A DNA stretch of 43,779 nucleotides, taken from contig CAUJEL010000210.1 of NCBI GenBank assembly GCA_963169875.1, positions 1 to 43,779 of the forward strand, in the 5' to 3' direction. How positions within the stretch are numbered: the first letter of the stretch is position 1; each line of letters opens with the position of its first letter. This DNA is from Candidatus Zhuqueibacterota bacterium. Its GTDB lineage: Bacteria > Zhuqueibacterota > Zhuqueibacteria > Residuimicrobiales > Residuimicrobiaceae. Positions 16,084 through 24,608 of the stretch are shown piece by piece. The position numbers were made by a program, and so were the translations under genes. The notes below the pieces were generated by a model. The model ran no database searches, was not told the origin of the DNA, and saw only the letters and a list, made by a program, of their open reading frames with translations.

Positions 16084-19000
16084 ATGAAAAAGATTCTCAT
16101 CAGTTTTCTCATACTGTTTGCCCTGGTGACTGTGACGCTGGCGGCCAAAGATGCAACCCAGCCAGCCCGTCTGCAGAAATCCATGGTGAACAATGACATC
16201 TACGTCAATGTCAACCGTCTCAACGGCATCATGCGCAACAACGGCACCTGGTTCTATGACAACATCCTGCACGATTGGGGGTTGGAATGGCCCAAAGGTT
16301 CCGGATTGAGTCCCGTTTTTGCTGCTGGCCAGATGGTTGGCGCCAGAGTCAATGGTGTACCCCGCATCGCGGGCGTGATTCACGATGCAACCGAATTTCA
16401 ACCCGGCAAGATCCTCACCGCGGGCATCGACCCGCCAATAGCAGCCAATCGCCTGGATGAGGCATTCAGGTGGTATGAACTGCGCTCCGATGGCAGCGGC
16501 GATTGGAACAACTGGCCGGTGGACCAGGGCGCGCCCGTGGATCAAGACGGCAAGCCCCTGCTCATTGGTGACCAGACCCTGTACTGCGTGTATAATGATC
16601 TTGCTGAGCACACCCTGTTCAGCACCCCGAAGTTGGGTCTGGAAGTGCGCCAGCTGGTTTGGGCCTTTGACCGGGCTGATGCCATCGGCGACATGGTCTT
16701 CATCAAGTGGACGCTCGTCAACAAGAGCATCAACGATTGGGAAGAGACCTATTTCGTCATCTGGTCCGATCCGGATATGGGCGGCGGCAGAGACGATTTT
16801 GTCGGCTGCGATACCACCCTGGGTCTGGCATTTTGCTACAACGCCACCAATAATGATCAGGATTACGGCGCAGCACCGCCGGCCATGGGCGTCGACTTTT
16901 TTCAGGGTCCCGTCGTCGATTCGCCCGGCGACACCGTGCGCTTGCCCAATGGCACTGTTCTGCCCAACAAACGCATGATCAAGATGACATCGTTCATTTA
17001 CTTTAACAATGATGATTCTCCGCAGGGCAACCCGCAGACCGGTGGCGATATCTGGAATTATATGCGCGGTTACTGGCGCGATGGCACTTCGATCACCTAC
17101 GGTGGAACCGGTACCGATGCGTCAGCGCCGAGGACCTCTTTCATGTTCTCCGGCGACCCGGAGTCCAATACTGGCTGGCTGGATTCGCAAGAATCGGATC
17201 GCCGCTTCATGATGACCACCGGTCCGTATCGCATGGAAAAATGGCAGGACCAGAATGGCAATGGCATGCCCGATTTCGGTGAACCGGGTGTGCAGGAAAT
17301 TGTGGCGGGTGTGCTGGTTGGCCGTGGTTCCAACAATTTGAACAGCGTCAGCTATGTCAAAGCCATCGATGAAATCGCGCAACTGGCCTACGATATCAAT
17401 TTTGCGCTGCCGCGTCCACCCAAAGCGCCGGCGGTTTCGGTGTCCAATCAAGCCAATGAAGTAGTGCTGACCTGGGATGGCCGCTCTGAAGTCAATGAAG
17501 ATGGTGTGACACCCTATTCCGTAACAGACATTGTGGCCAACGGTCTCATCGGCCAGATGATGGTGGTGGACGGCGAGTACGCCCAGGTGACCGATGGTGC
17601 CTATGATTTCACCGGTTATACGATCTATCAGTTCTCCGATGCCGGCGGTGCCGATCCCATCATCTATGAGCGCATGGGTGTGGCGGATATTGCGGAATCA
17701 GCGCCTTATACGGATTCACGCTATATCACGCTTTCGGTGAACAAACATCCGGCTGTGGGCACCGTGGGCGATCCACTCGTGAATGGCAAAGAGTACTTTT
17801 TTGGCGTGCAGGCCAATTCCTACTGCCGTTTTGCAAAACCACAAAATTTTGACAGCTCGCCAACGGTGGTGACCGTGGTTCCGCAGAACAAGCCGGGCGT
17901 CCGTTATGGGGCAGCACCACTGGATACCCTGGTGGTGACCCACTCCGGGAACAGTGATGGCACCGTGGTGCCTCTGGTGGTTGATAAAACCAAACTCACC
18001 GGCAAGTATTACAAAGTCATCTTCAACAGCGATAACAGCTGGAATCTGATCAGCAGTGCCAGTGAATCTTTCACTGCAGCTGACACGCTGCTGAAAAAAC
18101 AGACCAATCAGCGCGGCGATGACGCCTATACCGTTGTGGATGGCTTGCTGGTCAAGGTGGCTGGTCCGCCCAATGAATTTGCAAATTTTGCGGTAGTCGC
18201 CAACGGCGCCGGTGCACTGAATCCGCCGGAAGGCGCAGCCGGAAACTGGACGAGTCCACTCGCCGGATTTCCCTCTGAACGTCCCACGGAAAATCAGCAG
18301 GTCGGCGATGCGGAATGGCTCATCCACACCGGTGAAGTCGGCGCAGCCGACGGTGCCAGTTATGAGTATTTTAAAAATCGTGTCACCCAGGGTGGGGCGC
18401 GCTGGCCGTTGATCATTCCCAACGATTTTGAGATTCGCTTCAGCAACCGTCCCAACAAGGCCTTCATCGCCTATGCCTATTCCACGGGCGCGGATGGCGG
18501 ATTGCTCGTTGATGTCGGATTCGAAATCTGGAATTTGCGCGATCCGCAGAATCCCAATGACGATTACCGGCTCTTCCCGTTTATCCTCGATATCGATGAA
18601 AACGGTGCGTTCAATCTGCTGACCCAGCCGGTATTGGATGCGCTGGGATACGGCGATACCGCCGACCATTCGGTTTCGGGTGGCGCCAATGATCCTTACA
18701 CCGACTGGATATACTGGATCATCCCGGAGGATGATTCGCCGGGTGAAGCGGGCTACAACACCCTGCTGACCAAGATTGCAGCTGATCAGTCCGGATATGT
18801 CTATCTAGATTGCGCCCAGGGCGATGTGCTGCGCCGCATGGTCTTTATCAACTGGAACGGCGGCGATGTGAACACAGGACCCTATAACCAGGAGATGCCT
18901 GAAACCGGGACCGTATTCCGGATCACCACGACAAAACCCAACGGAACCAATGACAGTTTTGTCTTCAGTGCACCGGTCAATACCGTGACGGATGCAGCAA

Positions 19001-19329
19001 AGAAGAGCGACCTGGCGCTCATCAATGTGGTGCCCAACCCCTACTATGGCTATCACAGCGGCGAGATGAATATTTTTGAACGCTGGGTGCAATTCACCTA
19101 TCTGCCGGATCAATGCACGATTCGTATCTTCGATCTGGCGGGAAATCTGATTCGCAAGCTGGATAAAGCAAGTCCGGCGACGACCCTGATGCGGTGGGAC
19201 CTGAAAAATTCCTACGGCCTGCCGGTGGCGAGCGGCATTTACATCTATCATGTCGACGTGCCCGGAATCGGCAACAAGGTCGGTAAACTGGCGGTCTTTA
19301 CCCCCAATGAACGTCTGGACACTTATTAA
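16084..19329 (+). CDS. Large secreted protein with FlgD/type IX-like C-terminal domain
   Basis: ATG at 16084 follows GGAGG by 6 bases and begins a clear signal peptide (M-K-K-I-L-I-S-F-L-I-L-F, ending T-L-A-A-K), so I prefer it to an earlier in-frame start. The 1081-residue product has no recognised catalytic domain. It contains several G-D-x-x-x and D-x-N-G-N-G-M-P-D-F calcium-like loops (about residue 400), fibronectin-like stretches, and a final domain of about 90 residues (N-V-V-P-N-P-Y-Y-G-Y, then T-I-R-I-F-D-L-A-G-N-L-I-R, then P-V-A-S-G-I-Y-I-Y-H-V) of the type used for type IX secretion sorting or FlgD-like folds. It may be a surface-exposed binding protein for the TonB receptor before it. 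Confidence 0.85.
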   Translation: MKKILISFLILFALVTVTLAAKDATQPARLQKSMVNNDIYVNVNRLNGIMRNNGTWFYDNILHDWGLEWPKGSGLSPVFAAGQMVGARVNGVPRIAGVIHDATEFQPGKILTAGIDPPIAANRLDEAFRWYELRSDGSGDWNNWPVDQGAPVDQDGKPLLIGDQTLYCVYNDLAEHTLFSTPKLGLEVRQLVWAFDRADAIGDMVFIKWTLVNKSINDWEETYFVIWSDPDMGGGRDDFVGCDTTLGLAFCYNATNNDQDYGAAPPAMGVDFFQGPVVDSPGDTVRLPNGTVLPNKRMIKMTSFIYFNNDDSPQGNPQTGGDIWNYMRGYWRDGTSITYGGTGTDASAPRTSFMFSGDPESNTGWLDSQESDRRFMMTTGPYRMEKWQDQNGNGMPDFGEPGVQEIVAGVLVGRGSNNLNSVSYVKAIDEIAQLAYDINFALPRPPKAPAVSVSNQANEVVLTWDGRSEVNEDGVTPYSVTDIVANGLIGQMMVVDGEYAQVTDGAYDFTGYTIYQFSDAGGADPIIYERMGVADIAESAPYTDSRYITLSVNKHPAVGTVGDPLVNGKEYFFGVQANSYCRFAKPQNFDSSPTVVTVVPQNKPGVRYGAAPLDTLVVTHSGNSDGTVVPLVVDKTKLTGKYYKVIFNSDNSWNLISSASESFTAADTLLKKQTNQRGDDAYTVVDGLLVKVAGPPNEFANFAVVANGAGALNPPEGAAGNWTSPLAGFPSERPTENQQVGDAEWLIHTGEVGAADGASYEYFKNRVTQGGARWPLIIPNDFEIRFSNRPNKAFIAYAYSTGADGGLLVDVGFEIWNLRDPQNPNDDYRLFPFILDIDENGAFNLLTQPVLDALGYGDTADHSVSGGANDPYTDWIYWIIPEDDSPGEAGYNTLLTKIAADQSGYVYLDCAQGDVLRRMVFINWNGGDVNTGPYNQEMPETGTVFRITTTKPNGTNDSFVFSAPVNTVTDAAKKSDLALINVVPNPYYGYHSGEMNIFERWVQFTYLPDQCTIRIFDLAGNLIRKLDKASPATTLMRWDLKNSYGLPVASGIYIYHVDVPGIGNKVGKLAVFTPNERLDTY

Positions 19330-19334
19330 GGGCG

Positions 19335-19378
19335 CTTCAGGGCGGGAACCTGGCTATGCATCCATGCCTGTCCTGAAG
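19335..19378 (+). repeat. Intergenic hairpin between secreted protein and PorV-like gene
   Basis: CTTCAGG (19335-19341) pairs with CCTGAAG (19372-19378). There is no U run after it, so it is more likely an mRNA-stabilising or partial-termination element that allows different expression of the neighbouring genes. Confidence 0.4.
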
Positions 19379-19421
19379 GATTAATCTGTAGCCAAGTTAT
19401 CCAATTGCGAAGGAGTTACCT

Positions 19422-20459
19422 ATGAAGATAAAATCCATTCTCATCACACTGTTTTTTCTGGTGATGATCTCGTCGGCGCTGTTCGCCAGTGGTCCCAAGT
19501 TGGGTACCAGTGCCGCGCCTGAGCTCATGATCCCCATGGGTGCGCGCAATGTCGCGTTAGGCAGCGCCAATATCGCTGATATCAGCGGAACCGAAGCCAT
19601 TTACTGGAATCCCGCCGGACTCTCCATGATAAAAGGCGGAGAAGCGACTTTTTCATATCTGTCCTATTTTGCGGATATGAATATCTCCTACTTTGCCGCG
19701 GGCACTCGCGTCGGCAAAACGGGGGCCGTCGGCATTTCGCTGCAGATGTTCAGTATTGGTGAAGTCCCGGTGACCACCATCGAGGCGCCGGAGGGCACCG
19801 GCGAAATCCTCAAGCCCAATTTTATGACCTTTGGCGCAAGTTATGCGAAGCAGTTCACCGATCGCATCAATTTTGGTGCCAATCTGAAAGTGATTTCTGA
19901 AAAAATCGGCAACATGAGCGCCAGCGCCGTGGCCTTTGATTTTGGTTTGCAGTATGTCACGCCTTTCAATATATCGTTTGGCCTGGCTATGCGCAATTTT
20001 GGTTCGGATATGTCCTATAATGGAACCGGCATCGAATTCGATACCTCCGTTCCCTGGTCCAATCCCAATGCCACCACGCGTAAAACCAAGCTGGACATGG
20101 GCGCTGCGGAACTGCCGACCAGCCTGAATATGGGCATCACTTATGATTACCGGCTGGACCGTCTGCAAACGCTCAAAGTCTCCGGTGTATACGCCAATAA
20201 CAGCTACGCTATCGATCAAGCCGGCGTCGGACTGGAATATGCCTTTAAAAAGATGGTCTTTTTGCGCGGCGGTTACTCGCTGCCGTTTTATCCGGAAGAC
20301 TATCCCGAAGGGTACAAGGATGATGGTCAATTTGGCGCCACCTTTGGCATGGGACTGGCCGTGCCCATGGGTAATTCGTCGCTGATAATTGACTATGCTT
20401 ACCGGAATATGGATTTGTTCGACGCGAACCAATATTTCAGCATTGGTTTCAGTTTCTGA
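19422..20459 (+). CDS. PorV/PorQ-family outer-membrane protein
   Basis: The 345-residue protein has a signal peptide (ending A-L-F-A-S-G) and the family's N-terminal signature, G-A-R-N-V-A-L-G-S-A-N-I-A-D-I-S-G-T-E-A-I-Y-W-N-P-A-G-L, followed by FadL-like barrel strands and a terminal aromatic residue (F-S-F). PorV in Bacteroidota is a shuttle of the type IX secretion machine, while relatives in other phyla occur beside TonB receptors and secreted proteins with sorting domains, as here. The start has GAAGGAG 7 bases upstream. It probably helps export or anchor the preceding 1081-residue protein. No other type IX component is in the window. Confidence 0.88.
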   Translation: MKIKSILITLFFLVMISSALFASGPKLGTSAAPELMIPMGARNVALGSANIADISGTEAIYWNPAGLSMIKGGEATFSYLSYFADMNISYFAAGTRVGKTGAVGISLQMFSIGEVPVTTIEAPEGTGEILKPNFMTFGASYAKQFTDRINFGANLKVISEKIGNMSASAVAFDFGLQYVTPFNISFGLAMRNFGSDMSYNGTGIEFDTSVPWSNPNATTRKTKLDMGAAELPTSLNMGITYDYRLDRLQTLKVSGVYANNSYAIDQAGVGLEYAFKKMVFLRGGYSLPFYPEDYPEGYKDDGQFGATFGMGLAVPMGNSSLIIDYAYRNMDLFDANQYFSIGFSF

Positions 20460-21074
20460 CGGGACGGAGGTCCGGAACGAATGTGGTGGCCTCCCTGAGT
20501 TTCGGGCCTCCTCCTCCGCACCAGAGTATAAATTGCACCCCGGGGCAAACAGTCGTGCTCTGATCAGACGGGCAGGGCCTTGTGCTGGTTGTCCCGGGGG
20601 CCGTGTCATTACCATCGGGTGTCCGACACCTCTCCTGTCTGAATGACGCTTGACGCGCCAGAACCTGTTACCAATTCAGAAAGGTGTCGATCCCCTTTTT
20701 TATCTGAAAACTGTCCGCTTCCTCCTAAAGTCAGTCAAACACTGGCAGGCCGTGACCGCCTGTCCAGCCGCAACTGATGGATGTTTGTGGACACCGGCGT
20801 GCGGAAGATTTCCCATCCGCACGCTTTTTTACCTGTCCCAAAGCCGCGCTTCGTGTCAGGTCTCTGGTGGATTGGGGATTCGCGGTGAACGGAGCGGCTT
20901 CGGTGCTGGGATCAGCCGCCGTGTTGCTGGTTGTTTTTGCGTGGGGATACGATGCGGGTCTGCTGCTGGCAGCCTCGCTTTATCTGCTGGCTTTTATATT
21001 AATGAGAATGCCATCCCGGCGCTGGTCTTGATGGCTCACAGGATGGCAAATTTTGTTCCAGGGATGGCTTGGCG
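20460..21074. other. Degenerate stretch between PorV-like and HesB-like genes
   Basis: About 600 bases separate the two convergent genes. Several open frames occur but none has a credible start. One segment encodes the C-terminal end of a membrane protein family (listed as a pseudogene). Direct repeats of GGCCTCC are found near 20488 and 20504. There is no T-rich terminator I can point to. Confidence 0.45.
20846..21031 (+). pseudogene. C-terminal remnant of a spermidine-synthase-like/MFS-type membrane protein
   Basis: About 60 codons in one frame encode S-L-V-D-W-G-F-A-V-N-G-A-A-S-V-L-G-S-A-A-V followed by a hydrophobic helix pair and a stop. This matches the conserved end of multi-helix proteins annotated as fused MFS/spermidine synthase, which carry W-A-W-G-x-N-G-A-A-S-V-L-G before their last helices. 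Upstream the frame turns into non-conserved sequence and no other frame holds the rest of the protein, so it appears to be a decayed fragment. The family assignment is from memory of the motif. Confidence 0.5.
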
Positions 21075-21377
21075 TCAGCAGCAGCTGCCGCCGTGCTGAA
21101 ATCCCACAATGAAACGTTCCTCAAACAGGTAATGCGCGAAATCAACGGCCAGTTTGCCGTAGATATTCATGATCTGTTCGATGCGATCGTCCCACTGCAC
21201 TGTGGCGCCGCATTTTTCCATTTTATGGGTTGCGGCTGTTTTTTGCTGACCAACCTCGACCAGGTTGAGTTTGGGACCGCCTCAGCCAAAACCGGCGATG
21301 ATGATTTCATAGATTCGCGGTCTCTCCGCGACCGCTTTGGTCAATGCTTCTTCTGCGCGTTGTGTGAATACTATCAT
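21075..21377 (-). CDS. HesB-like selenoprotein, UGA read as Sec at residue 32
   Basis: ORF finders split this gene. Read through the in-frame TGA at 21282-21284, the minus-strand frame gives a 100-residue protein, with start ATG at 21377 (AAGGA 9 bases before it). It has the HesB/IscA-like fold pattern: I-I-I-A-G-F-G-U-G-G-P-K-L-N-L, a central acidic segment, then Y-G-K-L-A-V-D-F and the C-terminal G-G-S-C-C. The UGA is at the first conserved cysteine of the family, where HesB-like selenoproteins are known to carry Sec, and a SECIS-like hairpin follows. The role is uncertain; relatives bind or carry Fe-S clusters or act in redox. It is 16 bases after the metallo-hydrolase gene, so they form an operon. 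Confidence 0.88.
21250..21268 (-). promoter_or_regulatory. Bacterial SECIS-like hairpin of the HesB-like selenoprotein
   Basis: In the minus-strand RNA, CAACCU pairs with AGGUUG (plus coordinates 21262-21267 and 21251-21256) around the loop GGUCG, with an extra U-G pair below. The loop begins 21 bases after the UGA and starts with two G residues, as bacterial SECIS elements require. Confidence 0.8.
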
Positions 21378-21393
21378 CGGGATCATTCCTTCT

Positions 21394-22122
21394 CTATTGT
21401 AAATCTCTGATGCGAATTTCAATCGTCGTATCTTTTTCCAGTAATTTTTCCAGCTCGCGGACATCGGTTTTGCCATAGTGATAGGGATAGAGAATGACCG
21501 GTCGCAAGGCCCTCGCTGCATCGGCCACCATCTCCGGCGTCATGGTATAGGGGAGGTTCATGGGCAAAAAAGTGATGTCGATGCCTTGCAGCGCCTTCAT
21601 TTCCGGGGTGTTCTCCGTATCGCCCGCGACATAGATGGCTTTGCCGCCATGGCGCAGGATATAGCCATTACCTTCGCCCTTGGGGTGGTAGGGCACGTTC
21701 CCAGGTCGCTTGTGAACGATGTTATAGGCGGGAACGGCTTCTATTTCGATGCCTCTGAGCTGTTTTTTCTGGCCATTCAGCAAAATATCGGCGTTATTCA
21801 AGGCTTGCTGACAGACGGGCGCGGCGATTATCGTGGTATTGGGCGTCACGATATGTTGCAGCGCCGTGGCGTCGAGATGATCTCCATGCGCATGGGTTAT
21901 GAGCACAATGTCCGCTTTGGGCATCTGCGCATAGTCTGCGTAGCCGCTGACCGGATCGATATGGATGAGTGTGGTATCGAACTGCATCATCAGCGTGCCA
22001 TGTCCGATGAAGGTCAGAATGATTGACCCCTGATCGGTTTTCAGAGTGTCGGTGTCGAAATCGGCCGCTGCGACTGCATTTGTCAGCATAAACGGCAACA
22101 AAATAAGGGCAAGCGTTTTCAT
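21394..22122 (-). CDS. Exported metallo-beta-lactamase-fold hydrolase
   Basis: The 242-residue protein has a signal peptide (about 1-19, ending A-V-A-A-A) and a UlaG/UPF0173-like metallo-hydrolase domain. Zinc ligands are seen in T-H-A-H-G-D-H-L-D (H77, H79, D81, H82), a later V-A-G-D-T-E-N-T and Y-P-Y-H-Y-G-K-T-D. The H-G-T-L-M-M-Q-F segment near residue 41 is typical of the YycJ/UlaG-type N-terminus. The substrate cannot be told. The signal peptide places it in the periplasm, in contrast to the cytosolic UPF0173 enzymes. A HesB-like selenoprotein gene follows directly. Confidence 0.9.
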   Translation of the reverse strand: MKTLALILLPFMLTNAVAAADFDTDTLKTDQGSIILTFIGHGTLMMQFDTTLIHIDPVSGYADYAQMPKADIVLITHAHGDHLDATALQHIVTPNTTIIAAPVCQQALNNADILLNGQKKQLRGIEIEAVPAYNIVHKRPGNVPYHPKGEGNGYILRHGGKAIYVAGDTENTPEMKALQGIDITFLPMNLPYTMTPEMVADAARALRPVILYPYHYGKTDVRELEKLLEKDTTIEIRIRDLQ

Positions 22123-22156
22123 AAGGTACTCGATTTTAATAAAAATATTGTATTAT

Positions 22157-22185
22157 ATTTTATAAAAAAAAACGATCATGTGCAA
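22157..22185 (-). promoter_or_regulatory. Candidate promoter of the hydrolase/selenoprotein operon
   Basis: Minus-strand TTGCAC (22180-22185) and TAAAAT (22157-22162) are 17 bases apart, in an A/T-rich stretch that also contains TATAAT further down. The start codon is about 35 bases downstream. Confidence 0.5.
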
Positions 22186-22311
22186 GACATTTGCTGCAAA
22201 AATGGCAATCGCTGTTGTGTTATGAGACGGAGCATTGATGGGGAATGGAGAAGCAAGACATCGATATAAGAAAAATCCAATCATTAATAGTATTGAGTCG
22301 TGAATAACCTG

Positions 22312-22365
22312 GCGGTTGCATGAAAATATGCACCGCGTGTGCGGTTGCGTGAAAAAAATATTGCA
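22312..22365. promoter_or_regulatory. Tandem operator-like repeats upstream of the hydrogenase promoter
   Basis: Two related copies begin 29 bases apart: GCGGTTGCATGAAAATATGCA (first 20 bases 22312-22331) and a longer copy at 22341-22365 that starts GCGGTTGCGTGAAAAAAATA and ends TTGCA. Each ends in an A-rich centre and TGCA. The second lies 17 bases before the -35 box, the position expected for an activator or redox repressor. I cannot name the protein. Confidence 0.5.
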
Positions 22366-22382
22366 ATTTTGTAAAAAAATAC

Positions 22383-22411
22383 TTGCTACTTTTTGCGGTT
22401 TTAACTATACT
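22383..22411 (+). promoter_or_regulatory. Sigma70-type promoter of the hydrogenase operon
   Basis: TTGCTA (22383-22388) and TATACT (22406-22411) are separated by exactly 17 bases. The predicted start near 22418 leaves a leader of about 187 bases before the first gene. Confidence 0.75.
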
Positions 22412-22444
22412 CTAATCAGACAAGTAAGGTTGGAAATGGCGCGC

Positions 22445-22492
22445 CTCTTTTGAAGAGCCTGCAGCAATGATGGCTGTTATCAGGGCTGCAGG
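22445..22492 (+). promoter_or_regulatory. Two adjacent hairpins in the hydrogenase operon leader
   Basis: The first hairpin is CTCTT-TTG-AAGAG (22445-22457). Directly after it, CCTGCAGC (22458-22465) pairs with GCTGCAGG (22485-22492), and inside it TGAT (22468-22471) pairs with ATCA (22479-22482) around a 7-base loop, with a 2x2 internal loop between. A U-rich stretch follows about 20 bases later. This could be a cis-regulatory RNA; I do not recognise a known riboswitch in it. Confidence 0.5.
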
Positions 22493-22604
22493 GTTATCAC
22501 TGGCGTATTGTGTTTTTTTCCGACTTGAAATGTACATTCTCCTCTCTGGATCGATAGCAGTTTGGATTGAACCGGCCTGTGTTTCTTTATAAAGGAGCGC
22601 GTAG

Positions 22605-24608
22605 GTGAAGATTCAAACAACGTGCCCGTTTTGCGGATGCGGTTGCGGGATGCTGCTCGAAGTAGAAGCAAACCAGGTGATCAGCGCCAGCCCACAACGA
22701 TCTCATCCACTCAGCCGCGGTACTTTATGCATCAAAGGGTGGAATGGTCACCAGATCATCCACCATCCACAACGTCTCACACAACCCCTCATTCGTAACC
22801 GGCAAAAATTAGTACCAGCTTCCTGGCGGCAAGCCATCACCCTCGTTCATGATAGACTCGCCAAACTGCGCGATGACCATGGCGCGGACTGCATCGGTGT
22901 GATCGGGTCCGTTAAAACTACGACAGAAGAGGCTTACCTGCTCAACCGTTTGGCCCGTTCCGTGCTGGGAACGCCCCATGTCGATTCACTGGTGCGCTAC
23001 GATCACGCGCCTTCGGTGCGCGTGCTGCAGGCGCAGATGGGATATGCCACCGCGTGCGCCGGGATTCTTGATATCGAGAAAGCCTCGGTAATCCTGATTG
23101 CCGGCGCCAATCCCAAGGCGCAGGCGGCGCGCGTTGGATCATATATTTTCCAGGCCGCCAAACGGGGGATTCCCGTCATCCACATCGATCCCCGGCAGCA
23201 GGAACACACCCCACTCTACACACTTTTTATGCAACCACGCCCCGGGACCGATCTGGCCCTGTTCAATGCCCTGCTTCACGTCATCATCGCCAGAGGCTGG
23301 CAGGATCCCGGTGTTTTGGGAATTTCCCATTTGCGCGATGACGGCTTGCAGCGCTTTACGCCCGAGTATGCCGAACAGGTGTGCGGCGTGCCCGCGCATC
23401 AGATCGTCCAGGCGGCTGAACTCATGGCCAAATCCGGGCCAGGTGTGATTATTTATGGTACCGGCGTCACCCAGCAGGTCAATGGCACGGCCAACGTACA
23501 GGCGTTGTGGAATCTGGCGCTGCTGACCGGGAATATGGGCCGCGAAGGCGCCGGCTTGATCCCCTTGCTATCAGCCAACAACATGCAGGGCGCTATTGAT
23601 GCCGGTTTGATGACGGAGCTGGCGCCGGGACATCGTTTGATCAAGGAAACCCCGACCCGACATGATGTAGCTGAATACTGGGGGAGCCTGCCTGAAAAGA
23701 AGGGACTCACGGTGCAGGAGATGCTGAATCAGGCCGGCAAACGCATTAAGGGTCTGTATGTGGTCGGAGAAAACCTGGCCTGGGCTGCACCGGATACGCA
23801 AGCCTCGACAAAAGCGTTAAAAAATCTCGATTTCCTGGTGGTGCAGGATCTGTTCCTCACCGAGACCGCTGCGCTGGCGGATGTGGTCCTGCCGGCTTGC
23901 AGTTACGCCGAGAAGGAAGGGACCTTCACCAACCTGGAGGGCCGGATACAGCGCGTGCGTCAGGCGATCCGGCCTGTCGGGGCGTGCCTGTCCGATGGCG
24001 AGATTATCGCCAGATTGGCCAAGGCCTTTGGCGCCACGTTTCCGTCCGATCCCAAACAGATATTTCTGGAAATGCAGTCTTGCATACCCTGTTACCAACA
24101 GATCAAATATGCTCAGCTGGATCAGCCGGGCGGAGTCGTCTGGCCTGCCCCGGGTGCCCAAAAAGGAAATGGCCGCTGTCGTGCGCTTTTGGGCGAGCGC
24201 CGCGGCGGCTTCTATCCGGTCACGGCGGGGGCGCCGTTCACGGAACCGCCGGATGACGAATATCCTTTTGCCTTGTTCACGGGACGGCCGGTTTTTCATC
24301 GCCGCACCGGCACCATGGTGAGCCGCTCTTTTACCCTGGACAAGGAGGATCCCATCGTCACCGTGGAAATCAACACGGATGACGCGAAAGCCTTGAAATT
24401 GCGCAGCGGCTGGCCGGTTAAAGTGGTCACGCGGCGGGGTCACCTGCGCTGCACACTGGTGGCTACCCGTGCCATTGCCCCGGGTACCCTGTTCCTTCCC
24501 ATTCATCACAAAGAGGGTCTCTCGCAGTCGTTGATGCTGGCGGCCCTGGAGAGCGAATCCGGGATTCCTGAAATGAAACTCTGTGCCGCAAAATTGGAGA
24601 CGGCGTGA
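22605..24608 (+). CDS. FdhF/NuoG-like molybdopterin-fold subunit lacking formate-dehydrogenase residues
   Basis: The 667-residue protein is of the molybdopterin oxidoreductase family. It has an N-terminal [4Fe-4S] motif (C7, C10, C14, C42), the central cofactor domains and a C-terminal dinucleotide-binding domain (V-S-R-S-F-T-L near the end). Aligned by eye to E. coli FdhF, the catalytic Sec/Cys position (A-R-V-U-H-G-P-S-V) is D133 (V-R-Y-D-H-A-P-S-V), and the catalytic Arg (V-R-G-Q-N-N) is L322 (L-L-S-A-N-N); His134 is kept. It is therefore unlikely to oxidise formate. It may only carry electrons, as in NuoG, or use another substrate. The start is GTG with AAAGGAG 7 bases before. It opens the hydrogenase operon. 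Confidence 0.9.
   Translation: MKIQTTCPFCGCGCGMLLEVEANQVISASPQRSHPLSRGTLCIKGWNGHQIIHHPQRLTQPLIRNRQKLVPASWRQAITLVHDRLAKLRDDHGADCIGVIGSVKTTTEEAYLLNRLARSVLGTPHVDSLVRYDHAPSVRVLQAQMGYATACAGILDIEKASVILIAGANPKAQAARVGSYIFQAAKRGIPVIHIDPRQQEHTPLYTLFMQPRPGTDLALFNALLHVIIARGWQDPGVLGISHLRDDGLQRFTPEYAEQVCGVPAHQIVQAAELMAKSGPGVIIYGTGVTQQVNGTANVQALWNLALLTGNMGREGAGLIPLLSANNMQGAIDAGLMTELAPGHRLIKETPTRHDVAEYWGSLPEKKGLTVQEMLNQAGKRIKGLYVVGENLAWAAPDTQASTKALKNLDFLVVQDLFLTETAALADVVLPACSYAEKEGTFTNLEGRIQRVRQAIRPVGACLSDGEIIARLAKAFGATFPSDPKQIFLEMQSCIPCYQQIKYAQLDQPGGVVWPAPGAQKGNGRCRALLGERRGGFYPVTAGAPFTEPPDDEYPFALFTGRPVFHRRTGTMVSRSFTLDKEDPIVTVEINTDDAKALKLRSGWPVKVVTRRGHLRCTLVATRAIAPGTLFLPIHHKEGLSQSLMLAALESESGIPEMKLCAAKLETA

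Noticed and set aside
20650-21099. 150-codon plus-strand frame overlapping the membrane-protein remnant
   Set aside because: The recognisable peptide is in another frame; this one has no motif and no ribosome site.
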